Shown here one piece after another: positions 8,020 through 16,445 of a stretch of DNA of 64,000 nt; position 1 is the stretch's first letter; each line of letters starts with the position of its first letter. The DNA is taken from positions 808,439-872,438 of the forward strand of contig NZ_PHNC01000031.1 in the NCBI RefSeq assembly GCF_003121295.1. The letters run 5' to 3'. The stretch comes from Streptomyces orinoci. GTDB lineage: Bacteria > Actinomycetota > Actinomycetes > Streptomycetales > Streptomycetaceae. A program made the translations under genes and the position numbers. The notes under the pieces are model-generated. The model had not been told where the DNA came from. It saw only the letters and a program-made list of their open reading frames with translations, and made no database searches.

Positions 8020-9372
8020 GTGAGCCAGTACGCGACCAGGCTCCGCGCCCGCACCACAGGCCCCTTCGCCACAGCACAGCTCCTGCGCCGCGCGACGTCC
8101 CGCAAGCCGCGCCGGATCGCCATGCTGAGCGTGCACACCTCGCCGCTGCACCAGCCCGGCACGGGCGATGCCGGCGGTATGAACGTCTATATCGTCGAGC
8201 TGGCCAGACGGCTGGCCGCCCTGGGCATCGAGGTGGAGATCTTCACCCGGGCCACCACCGGCGCCCTGCCGCCCAGCGTGGAGCTGGCCCCCGGGGTGCT
8301 GGTCCGGCATATCGACGCCGGTCCCTATGAGGGCCTGGCCAAGGAGGAGCTGCCGGCCCAGCTGTGTGCCTTCACCCATGGGGTGATGCAGGCGTGGGCC
8401 CGTCACCGGCCCGGCCACTACGACCTGGTGCACTCGCACTACTGGCTCTCCGGCCATGTGGGCTGGCTGGCCGCGGAGCGCTGGGGGGTGCCGCTGGTGC
8501 ACGCCATGCACACCATGGCCAAGGTCAAGAACGCGGCGCTGGCAGCGGGCGACCGTCCCGAGCCGGCCGCCCGGGTGATCGGCGAGACCCAGATTGTGCT
8601 GGCCGCGGACCGGCTGATCGCCAACACCGAGGGCGAGGCCCGGGAACTGGTGCACCACTATGACGCGGACCCCGGCAAGGTCGCCGTGGTGCACCCCGGC
8701 GTCAACCTGGACCGGTTCCGGCCCGCCGACGGGCGGCGGGCCGCCCGGGAGCGGCTGGGCCTGCCGCAGGACGCGCTGGTGCCGCTGTTCGCCGGGCGGA
8801 TCCAGCCGCTGAAGGCCCCCGATGTGCTGCTGCGCGCGGTGGCCGTACTGCTGGAGCGGCAGCCCGCGCTCCGCTCGCGGATCGTGGTGCCGGTGGTGGG
8901 CGGGCCCAGCGGCAGCGGGCTGGCCAAGCCGGAGGAGATGCAGAAGCTGGCCGCCCGGCTGGGGATCGCCGATGTGGTCCGGTTCCGTCCGCCCATGGAC
9001 CAGGAGCAGCTGGCGGACTGGTACCGGGCGGCCTCGGTGCTGGTGATGCCCTCCTACAGCGAGTCCTTCGGGCTGGTGGCGGCGGAGGCCCAGGCCAGCG
9101 GCACCCCGGTGCTGGCGGCGGCGGTCGGCGGGCTGCCGGTGGCGGTGCGGGACGGGGTGAGCGGCTTCCTGATCGACGGGCACCGGCCGGCCGACTACGC
9201 CACGGTGCTGGCCCGGTTTGCCGAGGAGCCGGCGCTGGCCGAGACGATGGGGGCGGCGGCGGCCGAGCATGCCCGTTCCTTCGGCTGGGAGTCCTCGGCC
9301 GCGGCCACCGCCGAGGTGTACACCGCGGCGATCGCCGCCCGCCGGCTTCGCCTACGCTCGGGGCATGTCTGA
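8020..9372 (+). CDS. mshA: D-inositol-3-phosphate glycosyltransferase MshA
   Basis: First committed step of mycothiol synthesis: transfers GlcNAc from UDP-GlcNAc to 1L-myo-inositol 1-phosphate. The 450-residue GT-B (GT4) protein shows the N-terminal MLSVHTSPLHQPGTGDAGGMNVY loop that binds the nucleotide sugar, HSHYWLSG in the acceptor domain, and the C-terminal EX7E-type motif (SYSESFGLVAAEAQASGTPV). The GTG at 8020 is preceded by GGAGAGGA. The YbjN gene starts inside the last codons, so the two are co-translated. Confidence 0.96.
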   Translation: MSQYATRLRARTTGPFATAQLLRRATSRKPRRIAMLSVHTSPLHQPGTGDAGGMNVYIVELARRLAALGIEVEIFTRATTGALPPSVELAPGVLVRHIDAGPYEGLAKEELPAQLCAFTHGVMQAWARHRPGHYDLVHSHYWLSGHVGWLAAERWGVPLVHAMHTMAKVKNAALAAGDRPEPAARVIGETQIVLAADRLIANTEGEARELVHHYDADPGKVAVVHPGVNLDRFRPADGRRAARERLGLPQDALVPLFAGRIQPLKAPDVLLRAVAVLLERQPALRSRIVVPVVGGPSGSGLAKPEEMQKLAARLGIADVVRFRPPMDQEQLADWYRAASVLVMPSYSESFGLVAAEAQASGTPVLAAAVGGLPVAVRDGVSGFLIDGHRPADYATVLARFAEEPALAETMGAAAAEHARSFGWESSAAATAEVYTAAIAARRLRLRSGHV

Positions 9373-9862
9373 CGCCAAGGACGCCAAGACCGTCATCGAG
9401 CAAACGCTGCGTGAGGCCGCGCTGGAGTGGGAGAGCCCGGCCGACGGCTCCTATGTGGTGAAGCTGCCCGGTACCCACAAGCTGTCCACCACCGTGTCGC
9501 TGATCGTCGGGCGGCACTCGCTGTCCGTCAACGCCTTTGTGGTGCGGCGCCCGGACGAGAACCATGAGGCGGTGCACCGCTGGCTGCTGGAGCGCAACAC
9601 CCGGCTGTACGGGGTGGCGTACGCGGTGGACCGGCTCGGCGACATCTATCTGGCGGGGCGGCTGCCGCTGGCGGCGGTGACGCCCGAGGAGGTGGACCGG
9701 CTGCTGGGGGTGGTGCTGGAGAACGCCGACGGGGCCTTCAACACCCTGCTGGAGATGGGCTTCGCCACCGCCATCCGCAAGGAGTACGCCTGGCGGACGG
9801 CGCGCGGCGAGTCCACCCGCAACCTGGCGGCCTTCGAGCGGCTGACCCGGGACGAGGGCTGA
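9365..9862 (+). CDS. YbjN-domain protein
   Basis: A 165-residue protein of the YbjN/type III secretion chaperone-like fold, with the family stretch SLSVNAFVVRRPDENHEAVHRWLLERN and DIYLAGRLPL. The ATG at 9365 overlaps the end of mshA by eight bases; this pairing is usual in streptomycetes. The molecular role of actinobacterial YbjN proteins is not established. Linkage to mshA suggests a role near mycothiol metabolism but nothing in the sequence proves it. Confidence 0.85.
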   Translation: MSDAKDAKTVIEQTLREAALEWESPADGSYVVKLPGTHKLSTTVSLIVGRHSLSVNAFVVRRPDENHEAVHRWLLERNTRLYGVAYAVDRLGDIYLAGRLPLAAVTPEEVDRLLGVVLENADGAFNTLLEMGFATAIRKEYAWRTARGESTRNLAAFERLTRDEG

Positions 9863-9869
9863 GGACCCG

Positions 9870-11135
9870 TCAGGCCGCCATCTGGGGTTCGGATTTGGTC
9901 CCGGACGCGGGGCTTCCGGCGGTGGTGACGGCGGGCACCGGCGGCAGGCCGCGCATCAGCAGCCGGTAGCCGGCCGCGGCCACGGTGCCCAGTACCGCGC
10001 ACCCCGCCCACAGGGTGTCGGGCCCGAAGCGGTCGATCACGGTGCCGGCGGCCAGCGGTGAGATCAGGGTGGCCAGGGTCCAGGAGAGCGAGAACACCCC
10101 CTGGTAGCGGCCGCGTCCATGTGTGGGCGAGAGCCGGGCCACCAGCCCCATCTGGGTGGGGGAGTTGATGATCTCGCCCAGCGTCCAGACGCAGACGGTC
10201 AGCGCATAGGCGGGGAGCGAACCGGCCAGGGCGGTGAGCCCGAAGCCGTATCCGGCGAGCAACGCCGAGACCACCAGCAGCCGTTGGGGGTCGCGGTGCT
10301 CGATCAGCCGGGTCACCGGGATCTGGACGGCCACGATCAGAAAGCCGTTGACCGCCGCGACAGTGCCGTAGTCGCTGCTGGAATAGCCCTGGAGCCCCAT
10401 GGTCACCGGCAGGGCGACATTGGCCTGGGTGAGGATCAGGGCGATCAGGAAGGCCAGTGCGGTCACACCCATAAAGCGGCGGTCGCGCAGTACGGTGCCC
10501 AGGCTCACCCGGGGCTCGTCGGCCCCGTCCCCGGCGGGGCGCTCCGGCCGGGACTCGCGGATCTTGAAGAAGCAGAGGGCGGCACAGGCCAGCACCATGG
10601 TGGACTCGCCGAGGAAGCCGGCCCGGTAGCTGTACTCGGCGACAAAGCCGGCCGCGGTGGCGGCCAGGGCGAATCCCAGGTTGAGCGCCCAGTAGTTGAG
10701 TGCGAAGGCCCGGATGCGGTCCTTCGGGGGCACGATGTCCGCCATGATCGCCTGCACCGCGGGGCGTCCCGCGTTGCCGGTCAGGCCCACCAGGAAGCCG
10801 GTGGCCGCGATGGCCGCCGGGTGGTGGACAAAGCCCAGGACGGCCACCGAGGCGGCGAAGGACAGCTGGGCCGTCAGCAGGGTGGGCCGCCGGCCCAGCC
10901 GGTCGGTGAGCACCCCGCCCACGATGGACGCCACCACGCCGCCCAGCCCCTGCAGGGCGGCGACCAGTCCGGCGTAGGAGGCCGAGAAGCCGCGCTCATG
11001 GGTCAGATAGAGCGCCAGGAACACCGAGACAAATGAGCCCAGCCGGTTGACCAGCGTGGACGTCCATAGCCACCAGAACTCCCGGGGGAGCCCCGCCACG
11101 CTCTCCCTCGCCGCCCGCCCGACACGCGCTATCAC
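9870..11135 (-). CDS. MFS transporter (DHA1-like drug exporter)
   Basis: A 421-residue membrane protein with twelve predicted hydrophobic segments and the MFS loop 2-3 motif GGVLTDRLGRRPTLL. Its YxGxFSLSWTLATLI-type region in the second half matches the DHA1/MdtH-like exporters. The start is taken at a GTG (11135) preceded by a G-rich ribosome site; the open frame extends much further upstream but that part overlaps gpmA and is not coding. Convergent with the mshA-ybjN pair, divergent from gpmA. Substrate unknown. Confidence 0.82.
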   Translation of the reverse strand: MIARVGRAARESVAGLPREFWWLWTSTLVNRLGSFVSVFLALYLTHERGFSASYAGLVAALQGLGGVVASIVGGVLTDRLGRRPTLLTAQLSFAASVAVLGFVHHPAAIAATGFLVGLTGNAGRPAVQAIMADIVPPKDRIRAFALNYWALNLGFALAATAAGFVAEYSYRAGFLGESTMVLACAALCFFKIRESRPERPAGDGADEPRVSLGTVLRDRRFMGVTALAFLIALILTQANVALPVTMGLQGYSSSDYGTVAAVNGFLIVAVQIPVTRLIEHRDPQRLLVVSALLAGYGFGLTALAGSLPAYALTVCVWTLGEIINSPTQMGLVARLSPTHGRGRYQGVFSLSWTLATLISPLAAGTVIDRFGPDTLWAGCAVLGTVAAAGYRLLMRGLPPVPAVTTAGSPASGTKSEPQMAA

Positions 11136-11270
11136 CGATGCCCCCCGCTGTAAGTGGTGTATCCGTGATGCGTACCTTACGGAAGCTGGCGTGTGCACGC
11201 CATTGAATTGACGATTCCGGTCAATCGGCCGGGCACGGCACCACCCGCGCGGTCGTTTAGGCTCAAAGGC

Positions 11271-12032
11271 ATGGCCGACGCACCGTACAAGCTGATCCTC
11301 CTCCGCCACGGCGAGAGCGAGTGGAACGCCAAGAACCTGTTCACCGGCTGGGTGGACGTCAACCTCAACGAGAAGGGCGAGAAGGAGGCCGTCCGCGGCG
11401 GAGAGCTGCTCAAGGACGCCGGCCTGCTCCCCGACGTGGTCCACACCTCCCTCCAGAAGCGCGCCATCCGCACCGCGCAGCTGGCCCTGGAGGCCGCCGA
11501 CCGCCACTGGATCCCGGTCCACCGCACCTGGCGGCTCAACGAGCGCCACTACGGTGCGCTGCAGGGCAAGGACAAGGCCCAGACCCTGGCCGAGTTCGGC
11601 GAGGAGCAGTTCATGCTCTGGCGCCGCTCCTATGACACCCCGCCGCCGGCCCTCGCCGACGACAGCGAGTTCTCGCAGGCCAATGACCCGCGCTACGCCA
11701 CCGTCCCGCCGGAGCTGCGCCCGCGCACCGAGTGCCTCAAGGACGTCGTGGTCCGCATGCTGCCGTACTGGTACGACGGCATCGTCCCGGACCTGCTGAC
11801 CGGCCGCACCGTCCTGGTCGCCGCCCACGGCAACTCGCTGCGCGCCCTGGTAAAGCACCTGGACCAGATCTCCGACGCGGACATCGCGGGCCTGAACATC
11901 CCCACCGGCATCCCGCTCTACTACGAGCTGGACGCCGACTTCCGCCCGGTCGTCCCGGGCGGCCGCTACCTGGACCCGGAGGCCGCCAAGGCGGCGATCG
12001 AGGCCGTGAAGAACCAGGGCAAGAAGAAGTAA
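11271..12032 (+). CDS. gpmA: 2,3-bisphosphoglycerate-dependent phosphoglycerate mutase
   Basis: Glycolytic and gluconeogenic interconversion of 3- and 2-phosphoglycerate. At 253 residues it has the full dPGM family length. The catalytic RHGESEWN carries the phosphohistidine near residue 14, followed by LFTGWVDVNL, the NERHYGALQG motif and a second catalytic histidine in LVAAHGNSLR. The ATG at 11271 follows AAAGG. It is monocistronic with a G+C-rich terminator directly after the stop. Confidence 0.97.
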   Translation: MADAPYKLILLRHGESEWNAKNLFTGWVDVNLNEKGEKEAVRGGELLKDAGLLPDVVHTSLQKRAIRTAQLALEAADRHWIPVHRTWRLNERHYGALQGKDKAQTLAEFGEEQFMLWRRSYDTPPPALADDSEFSQANDPRYATVPPELRPRTECLKDVVVRMLPYWYDGIVPDLLTGRTVLVAAHGNSLRALVKHLDQISDADIAGLNIPTGIPLYYELDADFRPVVPGGRYLDPEAAKAAIEAVKNQGKKK

Positions 12033-12047
12033 GCGGTTTGCATCAAA

Positions 12048-12080
12048 CCCCCTGCCCGCGGGATTCCCGCCGGGAGGGGG
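12048..12080 (+). terminator. Terminator after gpmA
   Basis: Stem CCCCCTGCCCGCGGG / CCCGCCGGGAGGGGG separated by a short ATT loop, starting 16 bases after the gpmA stop. No poly-T, as is normal in this GC range. Confidence 0.75.
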
Positions 12081-12119
12081 CTTGTTGCTGCTCGGGGCGT
12101 GCTGCTCGGCGGCCGTCTC

Positions 12120-12482
12120 CTACCGCTTGGCGTAGTCGCCGTAGCCTTGCCAGTCCACGATGACGCAGGGCTCGTCGCCGAGGACCCAGGCGTCATGGCC
12201 GGGCGGGCAGATCATGAGGTCTCCCGGACCGTACTCGGCCTCCTCGCCGTCATCCATGACGACCTTCATGCGGCCGGAGACGAAGTAGGCGACGTGCGCG
12301 GCCTGGCAGCTGTCGGTCCCGGCGATGGGCTTGACATGGCTGGACCACCGCCAGCCCGGCTCGAAGGTGCCACGGCCCACCGGGCCGGATGGGGAGTCGA
12401 TGAGCTGGAGCCTGCCTTTTGCTTCTTCGAAGGGACGCGTTTCATCGGGGCTGTCGAAGCTCGCGCGGATGAGACCGGACAT
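12120..12482 (-). CDS. Cupin-domain protein
   Basis: A 120-residue single-domain cupin. It has a first motif around residues 45-70 (GWRWSSHVKPIAGTDSCQAAHVAYFVSG) and a second ending GPGDLMICPPGHDAWVLGDEP. The histidine set supports a bound metal. The ATG at 12482 is chosen because GGAGG lies five bases upstream; a longer frame exists but has no ribosome site. Function unknown: small cupins of this type may be sugar or hydroxamate binding or simple sensor domains. Transcribed towards gpmA. Confidence 0.8.
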   Translation of the reverse strand: MSGLIRASFDSPDETRPFEEAKGRLQLIDSPSGPVGRGTFEPGWRWSSHVKPIAGTDSCQAAHVAYFVSGRMKVVMDDGEEAEYGPGDLMICPPGHDAWVLGDEPCVIVDWQGYGDYAKR

Positions 12483-12567
12483 GGATGCCTCCAGGTGTTC
12501 GGAGGGCTGGGCACTCTTCTGCTCCACCGCCCACCGTAGCTCGGAAGGCCGGGCCCGACGCCGAAGG

Positions 12568-12606
12568 AAAAGGCCCCCTGCCGGTGGTTCCGGCAGGGGG
12601 CCTTTT
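12568..12606. terminator. Strong bidirectional terminator
   Basis: Perfect 17-bp arms, AAAAGGCCCCCTGCCGG at 12568-12584 and its complement at 12590-12606, with a TGGTT loop and a T run on the + side (A run for the - strand). On the - strand it ends the Cys-rich peptide gene and insulates the cupin gene. Confidence 0.88.
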
Positions 12607-12653
12607 TGTGAGAGACGTGAGTGATGAGATGCGCTGTGTTCAGCCGCGGGCGT

Positions 12654-12737
12654 TCAGCCGCAGCCGCCGCCGCACTGGCAGGGGCCGCCGCTCTGGCAGC
12701 CGCAACTGCAACCGGGTCCGCACTGACAGCCGCTCAT
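12654..12737 (-). CDS. 27-residue Cys-rich metallothionein-like peptide
   Basis: Begins MSGCQCGPGCSCGC and continues with more CQC and GGC elements to the stop: eight cysteines (4, 6, 10, 12, 14, 20, 22, 26) in 27 residues, no aromatic residues and no histidine. The CxC spacing is that of metallothioneins. Coding is supported by a strong ribosome site GAGGAGG seven bases before the ATG and a dedicated strong terminator 48 bases after the stop. The likely role is binding Cu(I), Zn or similar ions in the cytoplasm. I do not know a named family for it. It lies between the cupin gene and phoU on the same strand. Confidence 0.75.
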   Translation of the reverse strand: MSGCQCGPGCSCGCQSGGPCQCGGGCG

Positions 12738-12860
12738 TCGGTACCTCCTCGACAGGTGGTCCTTCTCTGCACAGTCAAAAGGCACCGCGGGTCGAGCGTC
12801 AATGCCTCGTGCATACATATGTACGGGGGCGCGGAGGGCGCACGGGAGCATTCGACGGTG

Positions 12861-13538
12861 TTATGGCGCCTCGTTGGCGCTGGGCTGCTGGAGGTCGTCC
12901 GCGTGCTCTCCGGTCACCAGGTAGACCACCCGCTTGGCCACCGAGACCGCGTGGTCGGCGAAGCGCTCGTAGTAGCGGCCCAGCAGGGTGACATCCACCG
13001 CCGTCTCGATGCCGTGCTGCCAGCGGTCGTCCATCAGGTGCTGGAAGAGGGTGCGGTGCAGCAGGTCCATGGCGTCGTCGTCCTGCTCCAGCTGGAGCGC
13101 CAGGTCCACATCCTTGGTGATCAGGACCTCGCCGGCCTTGGCCATCAGCCGCTGGGCGAGCTGGCCCATCTCCAGCACCGTGGAGTGCAGATCGCGCGGC
13201 ACCGCGCGCTCCGGGAAGCGCAGCCGGGCCAGCTTGGCCACATGCTGGGCCAGATCGCCGGAGCGCTCCAGGTCGGCGCTCATCCGCAGGGAGGTCACCA
13301 CGATGCGCAGATCGGTGGCGACCGGCTGCTGCCGGGCCAGCAGGGCGATGGCCCGGGCCTCCAGGTCGTGCTGGAGGTCGTCCACCCGGGCATCGGCGGC
13401 GATCACCGACTCCGCCAGCTTCAGGTCCGCGTCGAGGATCGCCGTGGTGGCGCGCCCGATCGCGGAGCCGACCAGCCGCGCCATCTCGACCAGGCCGTCG
13501 CCGATCGAATCCAGTTCCTCGTGGTACGCGTCCCGCAT
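12861..13538 (-). CDS. phoU: Phosphate signalling protein PhoU
   Basis: A 225-residue PhoU with two three-helix-bundle repeats. The first is marked by YHEELDSIGDGLVEMARLVGSA and the acidic metal-binding signature DARVDDLQHDLE, the second by DDDAMDLLHRTL. It modulates the Pho two-component response according to phosphate uptake. It is divergent from phoR-phoP across a 223-base region carrying a candidate PHO box, the usual streptomycete arrangement. The pst genes are not in this window. Confidence 0.95.
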   Translation of the reverse strand: MRDAYHEELDSIGDGLVEMARLVGSAIGRATTAILDADLKLAESVIAADARVDDLQHDLEARAIALLARQQPVATDLRIVVTSLRMSADLERSGDLAQHVAKLARLRFPERAVPRDLHSTVLEMGQLAQRLMAKAGEVLITKDVDLALQLEQDDDAMDLLHRTLFQHLMDDRWQHGIETAVDVTLLGRYYERFADHAVSVAKRVVYLVTGEHADDLQQPSANEAP

Positions 13539-13654
13539 TGCCCTACCTTCTCCCGCACTCCCGCACTCGTGCTTGACACCAGCTGTGGCCGGGAGAGTGC
13601 TCGGGGCCCGTCCACGGTTCCACGGTCCGGCTCCAACGCGACGGGTACCGGCAT

Positions 13655-13698
13655 CCGGAGTGAACCGGCACCGACGTCAAGGTGAACTCTCGGCAACG
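13655..13698. promoter_or_regulatory. Candidate PHO box between phoU and phoR
   Basis: Read on the - strand, four abutting 11-base units run CGTTGCCGAGA, GTTCACCTTGA, CGTCGGTGCCG, GTTCACTCCGG. Units 2 and 4 match the streptomycete PhoP direct-repeat consensus (GTTCACC-type, 11-nt period); the others are degenerate. The location in the phoU/phoRP divergent promoter is where PhoP autoregulation is known in Streptomyces. Confidence 0.6.
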
Positions 13699-13761
13699 GG
13701 TGTTCGAGAGGCCACCCATTTGGCTGTGGAGGTGTCCTTGCCCCCGCATAACCTGGATCCC

Positions 13762-14964
13762 ATGAACGTGAATGCGGCGGTCGCCGCGGCGGCGGCTCTC
13801 GCCGGGGTCTGCACCGGTGTGATCGCCATGCTGGCGTTCCGCTGGAGCGAGCGGGACCAGGCACGTCCCACCCGCAGCTCCCTGCACACCGACGCGGTGC
13901 TGCCCCCCGGTGTGGACACCGTGCTCTCCGTGCTGCGTTCCTCCGCCGTGGTCCTGGACGAGGCGGACACCGTGGTCAAGGCCAGCTCGGCCGCATACGC
14001 CCTGGGGCTGGTGCGCGGCGGCAAGCTGGCCGTGGAGCCGATGCTCCAGATGGCCCGCGACACCCGCCGGGACGGCGAGATACGCCAGGTCGAGCTGGAC
14101 CTGCCCCGGCGCGGCACCGGCCGGGGCGACGCGCTGGCGGTCTCCGCCCGGGTCGCCCCGCTGGGCTCGCGCCTGGTCCTGCTGCTGGTGGAGGACCTCA
14201 CCGAGGCCCGCCGTATCGAGGCCGTCCGCCGGGACTTCGTCGCCAATGTCAGCCATGAGCTCAAGACCCCGGTCGGCGCCCTGTCCCTGCTCTCCGAGGC
14301 GGTGATGGACGCCGCCGACGACCCCGAGGCGGTCAACCGTTTCGCCGGCCGGATGCAGATCGAGGCCACCCGGCTCACCAATCTGGTCCAGGAGCTGATC
14401 GACCTCTCCCGGGTGCAGAACGACGACCCGCTGGAGGACGCCGAACCGGTCCGGGTGGACGAGCTGGTCGCCGAGGCCGTGGACCGCTGCCGCCACCAGG
14501 CCGGCACCAAGCAGATCACCATGGCCTCCGGAGGCGCCGCCGGGCTGACGGTCTGGGGCAACCGCAGCCAGCTGGCCGCCGCCCTGGGCAACCTGGTGGA
14601 GAACGCCGTCAACTACAGTCCCGCCCGTACCCGGGTGGGCATAGCCGCCCGCCGGGTGGCCGCCCCCGGCGGCGATCTGATCGAGATCGCCGTCACCGAC
14701 CAGGGCATCGGCATCTCGGAGAAGGACCGGGAGCGGATCTTCGAACGGTTCTACCGGGTCGATCCGGCCCGCTCCCGGGCCACCGGAGGCACCGGCCTGG
14801 GCCTGTCCATCGTCAAACACGTGGTGGCCTCGCACGGCGGCGAGGTCACCGTCTGGAGCGCCGAAGGCCAGGGCTCCACCTTCACCCTGCGGCTCCCCGA
14901 AGCGGGCGCCGGCCGGGACCGCCGCCGCGACGGCGACCGCTTGGCCGTCGGGGAAACCCTGTGA
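13762..14964 (+). CDS. phoR: Sensor histidine kinase PhoR (SenX3-like)
   Basis: A 400-residue membrane kinase with one N-terminal hydrophobic segment (residues 4-26), a PAS-like region, the H-box FVANVSHELKTPVGAL, N-box NLVENAVNY, and the G boxes DQGIGI and GTGLGLSI. Only one convincing membrane helix and no periplasmic sensor domain are seen, as in the streptomycete PhoR group. It phosphorylates PhoP in response to phosphate status. The ATG at 13762 has no strong ribosome site. phoP follows after 67 bases. Confidence 0.94.
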   Translation: MNVNAAVAAAAALAGVCTGVIAMLAFRWSERDQARPTRSSLHTDAVLPPGVDTVLSVLRSSAVVLDEADTVVKASSAAYALGLVRGGKLAVEPMLQMARDTRRDGEIRQVELDLPRRGTGRGDALAVSARVAPLGSRLVLLLVEDLTEARRIEAVRRDFVANVSHELKTPVGALSLLSEAVMDAADDPEAVNRFAGRMQIEATRLTNLVQELIDLSRVQNDDPLEDAEPVRVDELVAEAVDRCRHQAGTKQITMASGGAAGLTVWGNRSQLAAALGNLVENAVNYSPARTRVGIAARRVAAPGGDLIEIAVTDQGIGISEKDRERIFERFYRVDPARSRATGGTGLGLSIVKHVVASHGGEVTVWSAEGQGSTFTLRLPEAGAGRDRRRDGDRLAVGETL

Positions 14965-15031
14965 TCCGCCCGATCCGCCGCAGAACCCAGTGACCCCCCA
15001 CGTACCACCAGACCCGACCGGAGGTCATCCC

Positions 15032-15712
15032 GTGACCCGAGTGCTCGTCGTAGAGGACGAGGAATCCTTCAGCGACGCGTTGTCCTACATGCTCCGCAAG
15101 GAGGGCTTCGAGGTCGCCATCGCGACCACCGGCCCCGAGGGCCTGGACGAGTTCGAGCGCAACGGCGCCGACCTGGTACTGCTCGACCTGATGCTGCCGG
15201 GACTGCCGGGCACCGAGGTCTGCCGCCAGCTGCGCGTCCGCTCCAATGTGCCCGTCATCATGGTCACCGCCAAGGACAGCGAGATCGACAAGGTGGTCGG
15301 CCTGGAGATAGGAGCCGACGACTACGTCACCAAGCCCTTCTCCTCCCGCGAACTGGTCGCCCGCATCCGCGCCGTGCTGCGCCGCCGGGGCGAGCCCGAG
15401 GAGGTCACCCCGGCCGCGCTGGAGGCCGGCCCGGTCCGGATGGATGTGGACCGCCATGTGGTCACCGTGGCCGGCGGCAAGATCGACCTGCCGCTCAAGG
15501 AGTTCGACCTGCTGGAGATGCTGCTGCGCAACGCGGGCCGGGTGCTCACCCGGATGCAGCTGATCGACCGCGTCTGGGGCGCCGACTACGTCGGTGACAC
15601 CAAGACGCTGGACGTCCATGTCAAGCGGCTGCGCGCCAAGATCGAGCCGGACCCGGGCGCGCCGCGCTACCTGGTCACCGTGCGCGGCCTCGGCTACAAG
15701 TTCGAGCCCTGA
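15032..15712 (+). CDS. phoP: Response regulator PhoP (RegX3-like)
   Basis: A 226-residue OmpR-family regulator. The receiver domain has the acidic pair (EDEES), phospho-accepting Asp in LLDLMLPG near residue 52, Thr in MVTAKD and Lys in YVTKPFSSREL. The C-terminal winged helix ends RYLVTVRGLGYKFEP. The GTG at 15032 is preceded by GGAGGT, so longer upstream starts are rejected. It activates phosphate-starvation genes and is partnered with the upstream kinase. A bidirectional terminator follows. Confidence 0.95.
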   Translation: MTRVLVVEDEESFSDALSYMLRKEGFEVAIATTGPEGLDEFERNGADLVLLDLMLPGLPGTEVCRQLRVRSNVPVIMVTAKDSEIDKVVGLEIGADDYVTKPFSSRELVARIRAVLRRRGEPEEVTPAALEAGPVRMDVDRHVVTVAGGKIDLPLKEFDLLEMLLRNAGRVLTRMQLIDRVWGADYVGDTKTLDVHVKRLRAKIEPDPGAPRYLVTVRGLGYKFEP

Positions 15713-15738
15713 GCCGCGGCGGCCGGAAGAACGGGCGA

Positions 15739-15767
15739 GGGCCCGGAAGCGATCCGCTTCCGGGCCC
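15739..15767. terminator. Bidirectional terminator between phoP and the lipoprotein gene
   Basis: Perfect 13-bp arms GGGCCCGGAAGCG / CGCTTCCGGGCCC with a three-base loop, in the convergent gap. Confidence 0.85.
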
Positions 15768-15779
15768 TCGGCCTTGTGC

Positions 15780-16445
15780 TCAGTGCGCGGCCTGCGCCGA
15801 CTCCGTCGGAGCCGGGCTGTTCTTGCCCTGGGCGGCGCCGGAGGGCTTGGCCGGGGCCGAGCCGCCGGGCTTGGCCGAGGGGGAGGCCGGCTTGCCGGAC
15901 GGGGTGGCGGCGGGAGCGGAGGCCGGGGCGGAGGGCGCCCCGGCGGGGCCCCACTCCTTGAAGTAGCTCTTGGCCGGGTAGACGAAAGCGCTGATGCGCA
16001 CATCGCCGGTGTTCTGGAAGGAGAAGCTCAGCTGCGCCTGCTGCCCGTCCTTGAGCCCCCCACGGTCCGACAGCACCGCGGAGGCGTTGCCCTTGCCGCC
16101 CAGCAGCACCGAGCCATGCGCCGGAACCACGACCGGACCGGAACCCTTGGCGGGGCTGAGCTTGACCGCGGTGCCCTGGCCGACCACCGTGACCGCCTTC
16201 AGCTGCTGGTCCGAGCTGCCGCTGTTGAACACCTGGCCGGTGATCACGGCCGGGCCGGCGGCCATGTCCGGCTGGGTGACCACGGTCATGTTCTGCAGCT
16301 TGATGTCGCCGACCGAGGTGGCGGCGTTGTCCGGCTTGACCTGGAGGGTCTGCGCCGAGTTCCCCGCCCCGCAGGCGGAGAGCGTGGCGATCGAGAGCAC
16401 GAGGGCGGTGGCGGCGAGAGCGCCGCGTCGAAGGCTGCTGCTCAC
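15780..16445 (-). CDS. Secreted lipoprotein with Pro/Ala/Ser-rich tail
   Basis: A 221-residue protein with a signal peptide and lipobox LSAC at about residues 22-25. A beta-rich domain follows (residues about 35-150, two Asn/Gly-rich strands GQVFNSG and FSFQNTGDVRI), resembling the DUF461/copper-chaperone-like extracellular fold. The last 50 or so residues are a disordered Pro/Ala/Ser/Lys tail. Anchored on the outer face of the membrane. It is encoded convergently with phoP; no functional link is evident. Confidence 0.75.
   Translation of the reverse strand: MSSSLRRGALAATALVLSIATLSACGAGNSAQTLQVKPDNAATSVGDIKLQNMTVVTQPDMAAGPAVITGQVFNSGSSDQQLKAVTVVGQGTAVKLSPAKGSGPVVVPAHGSVLLGGKGNASAVLSDRGGLKDGQQAQLSFSFQNTGDVRISAFVYPAKSYFKEWGPAGAPSAPASAPAATPSGKPASPSAKPGGSAPAKPSGAAQGKNSPAPTESAQAAH

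Noticed and set aside
10119..11036. Rightward frame opposite the MFS exporter gene
   Set aside because: Gly/Gln/Arg-rich translation with no motif, while the - strand encodes a full 12-helix transporter.
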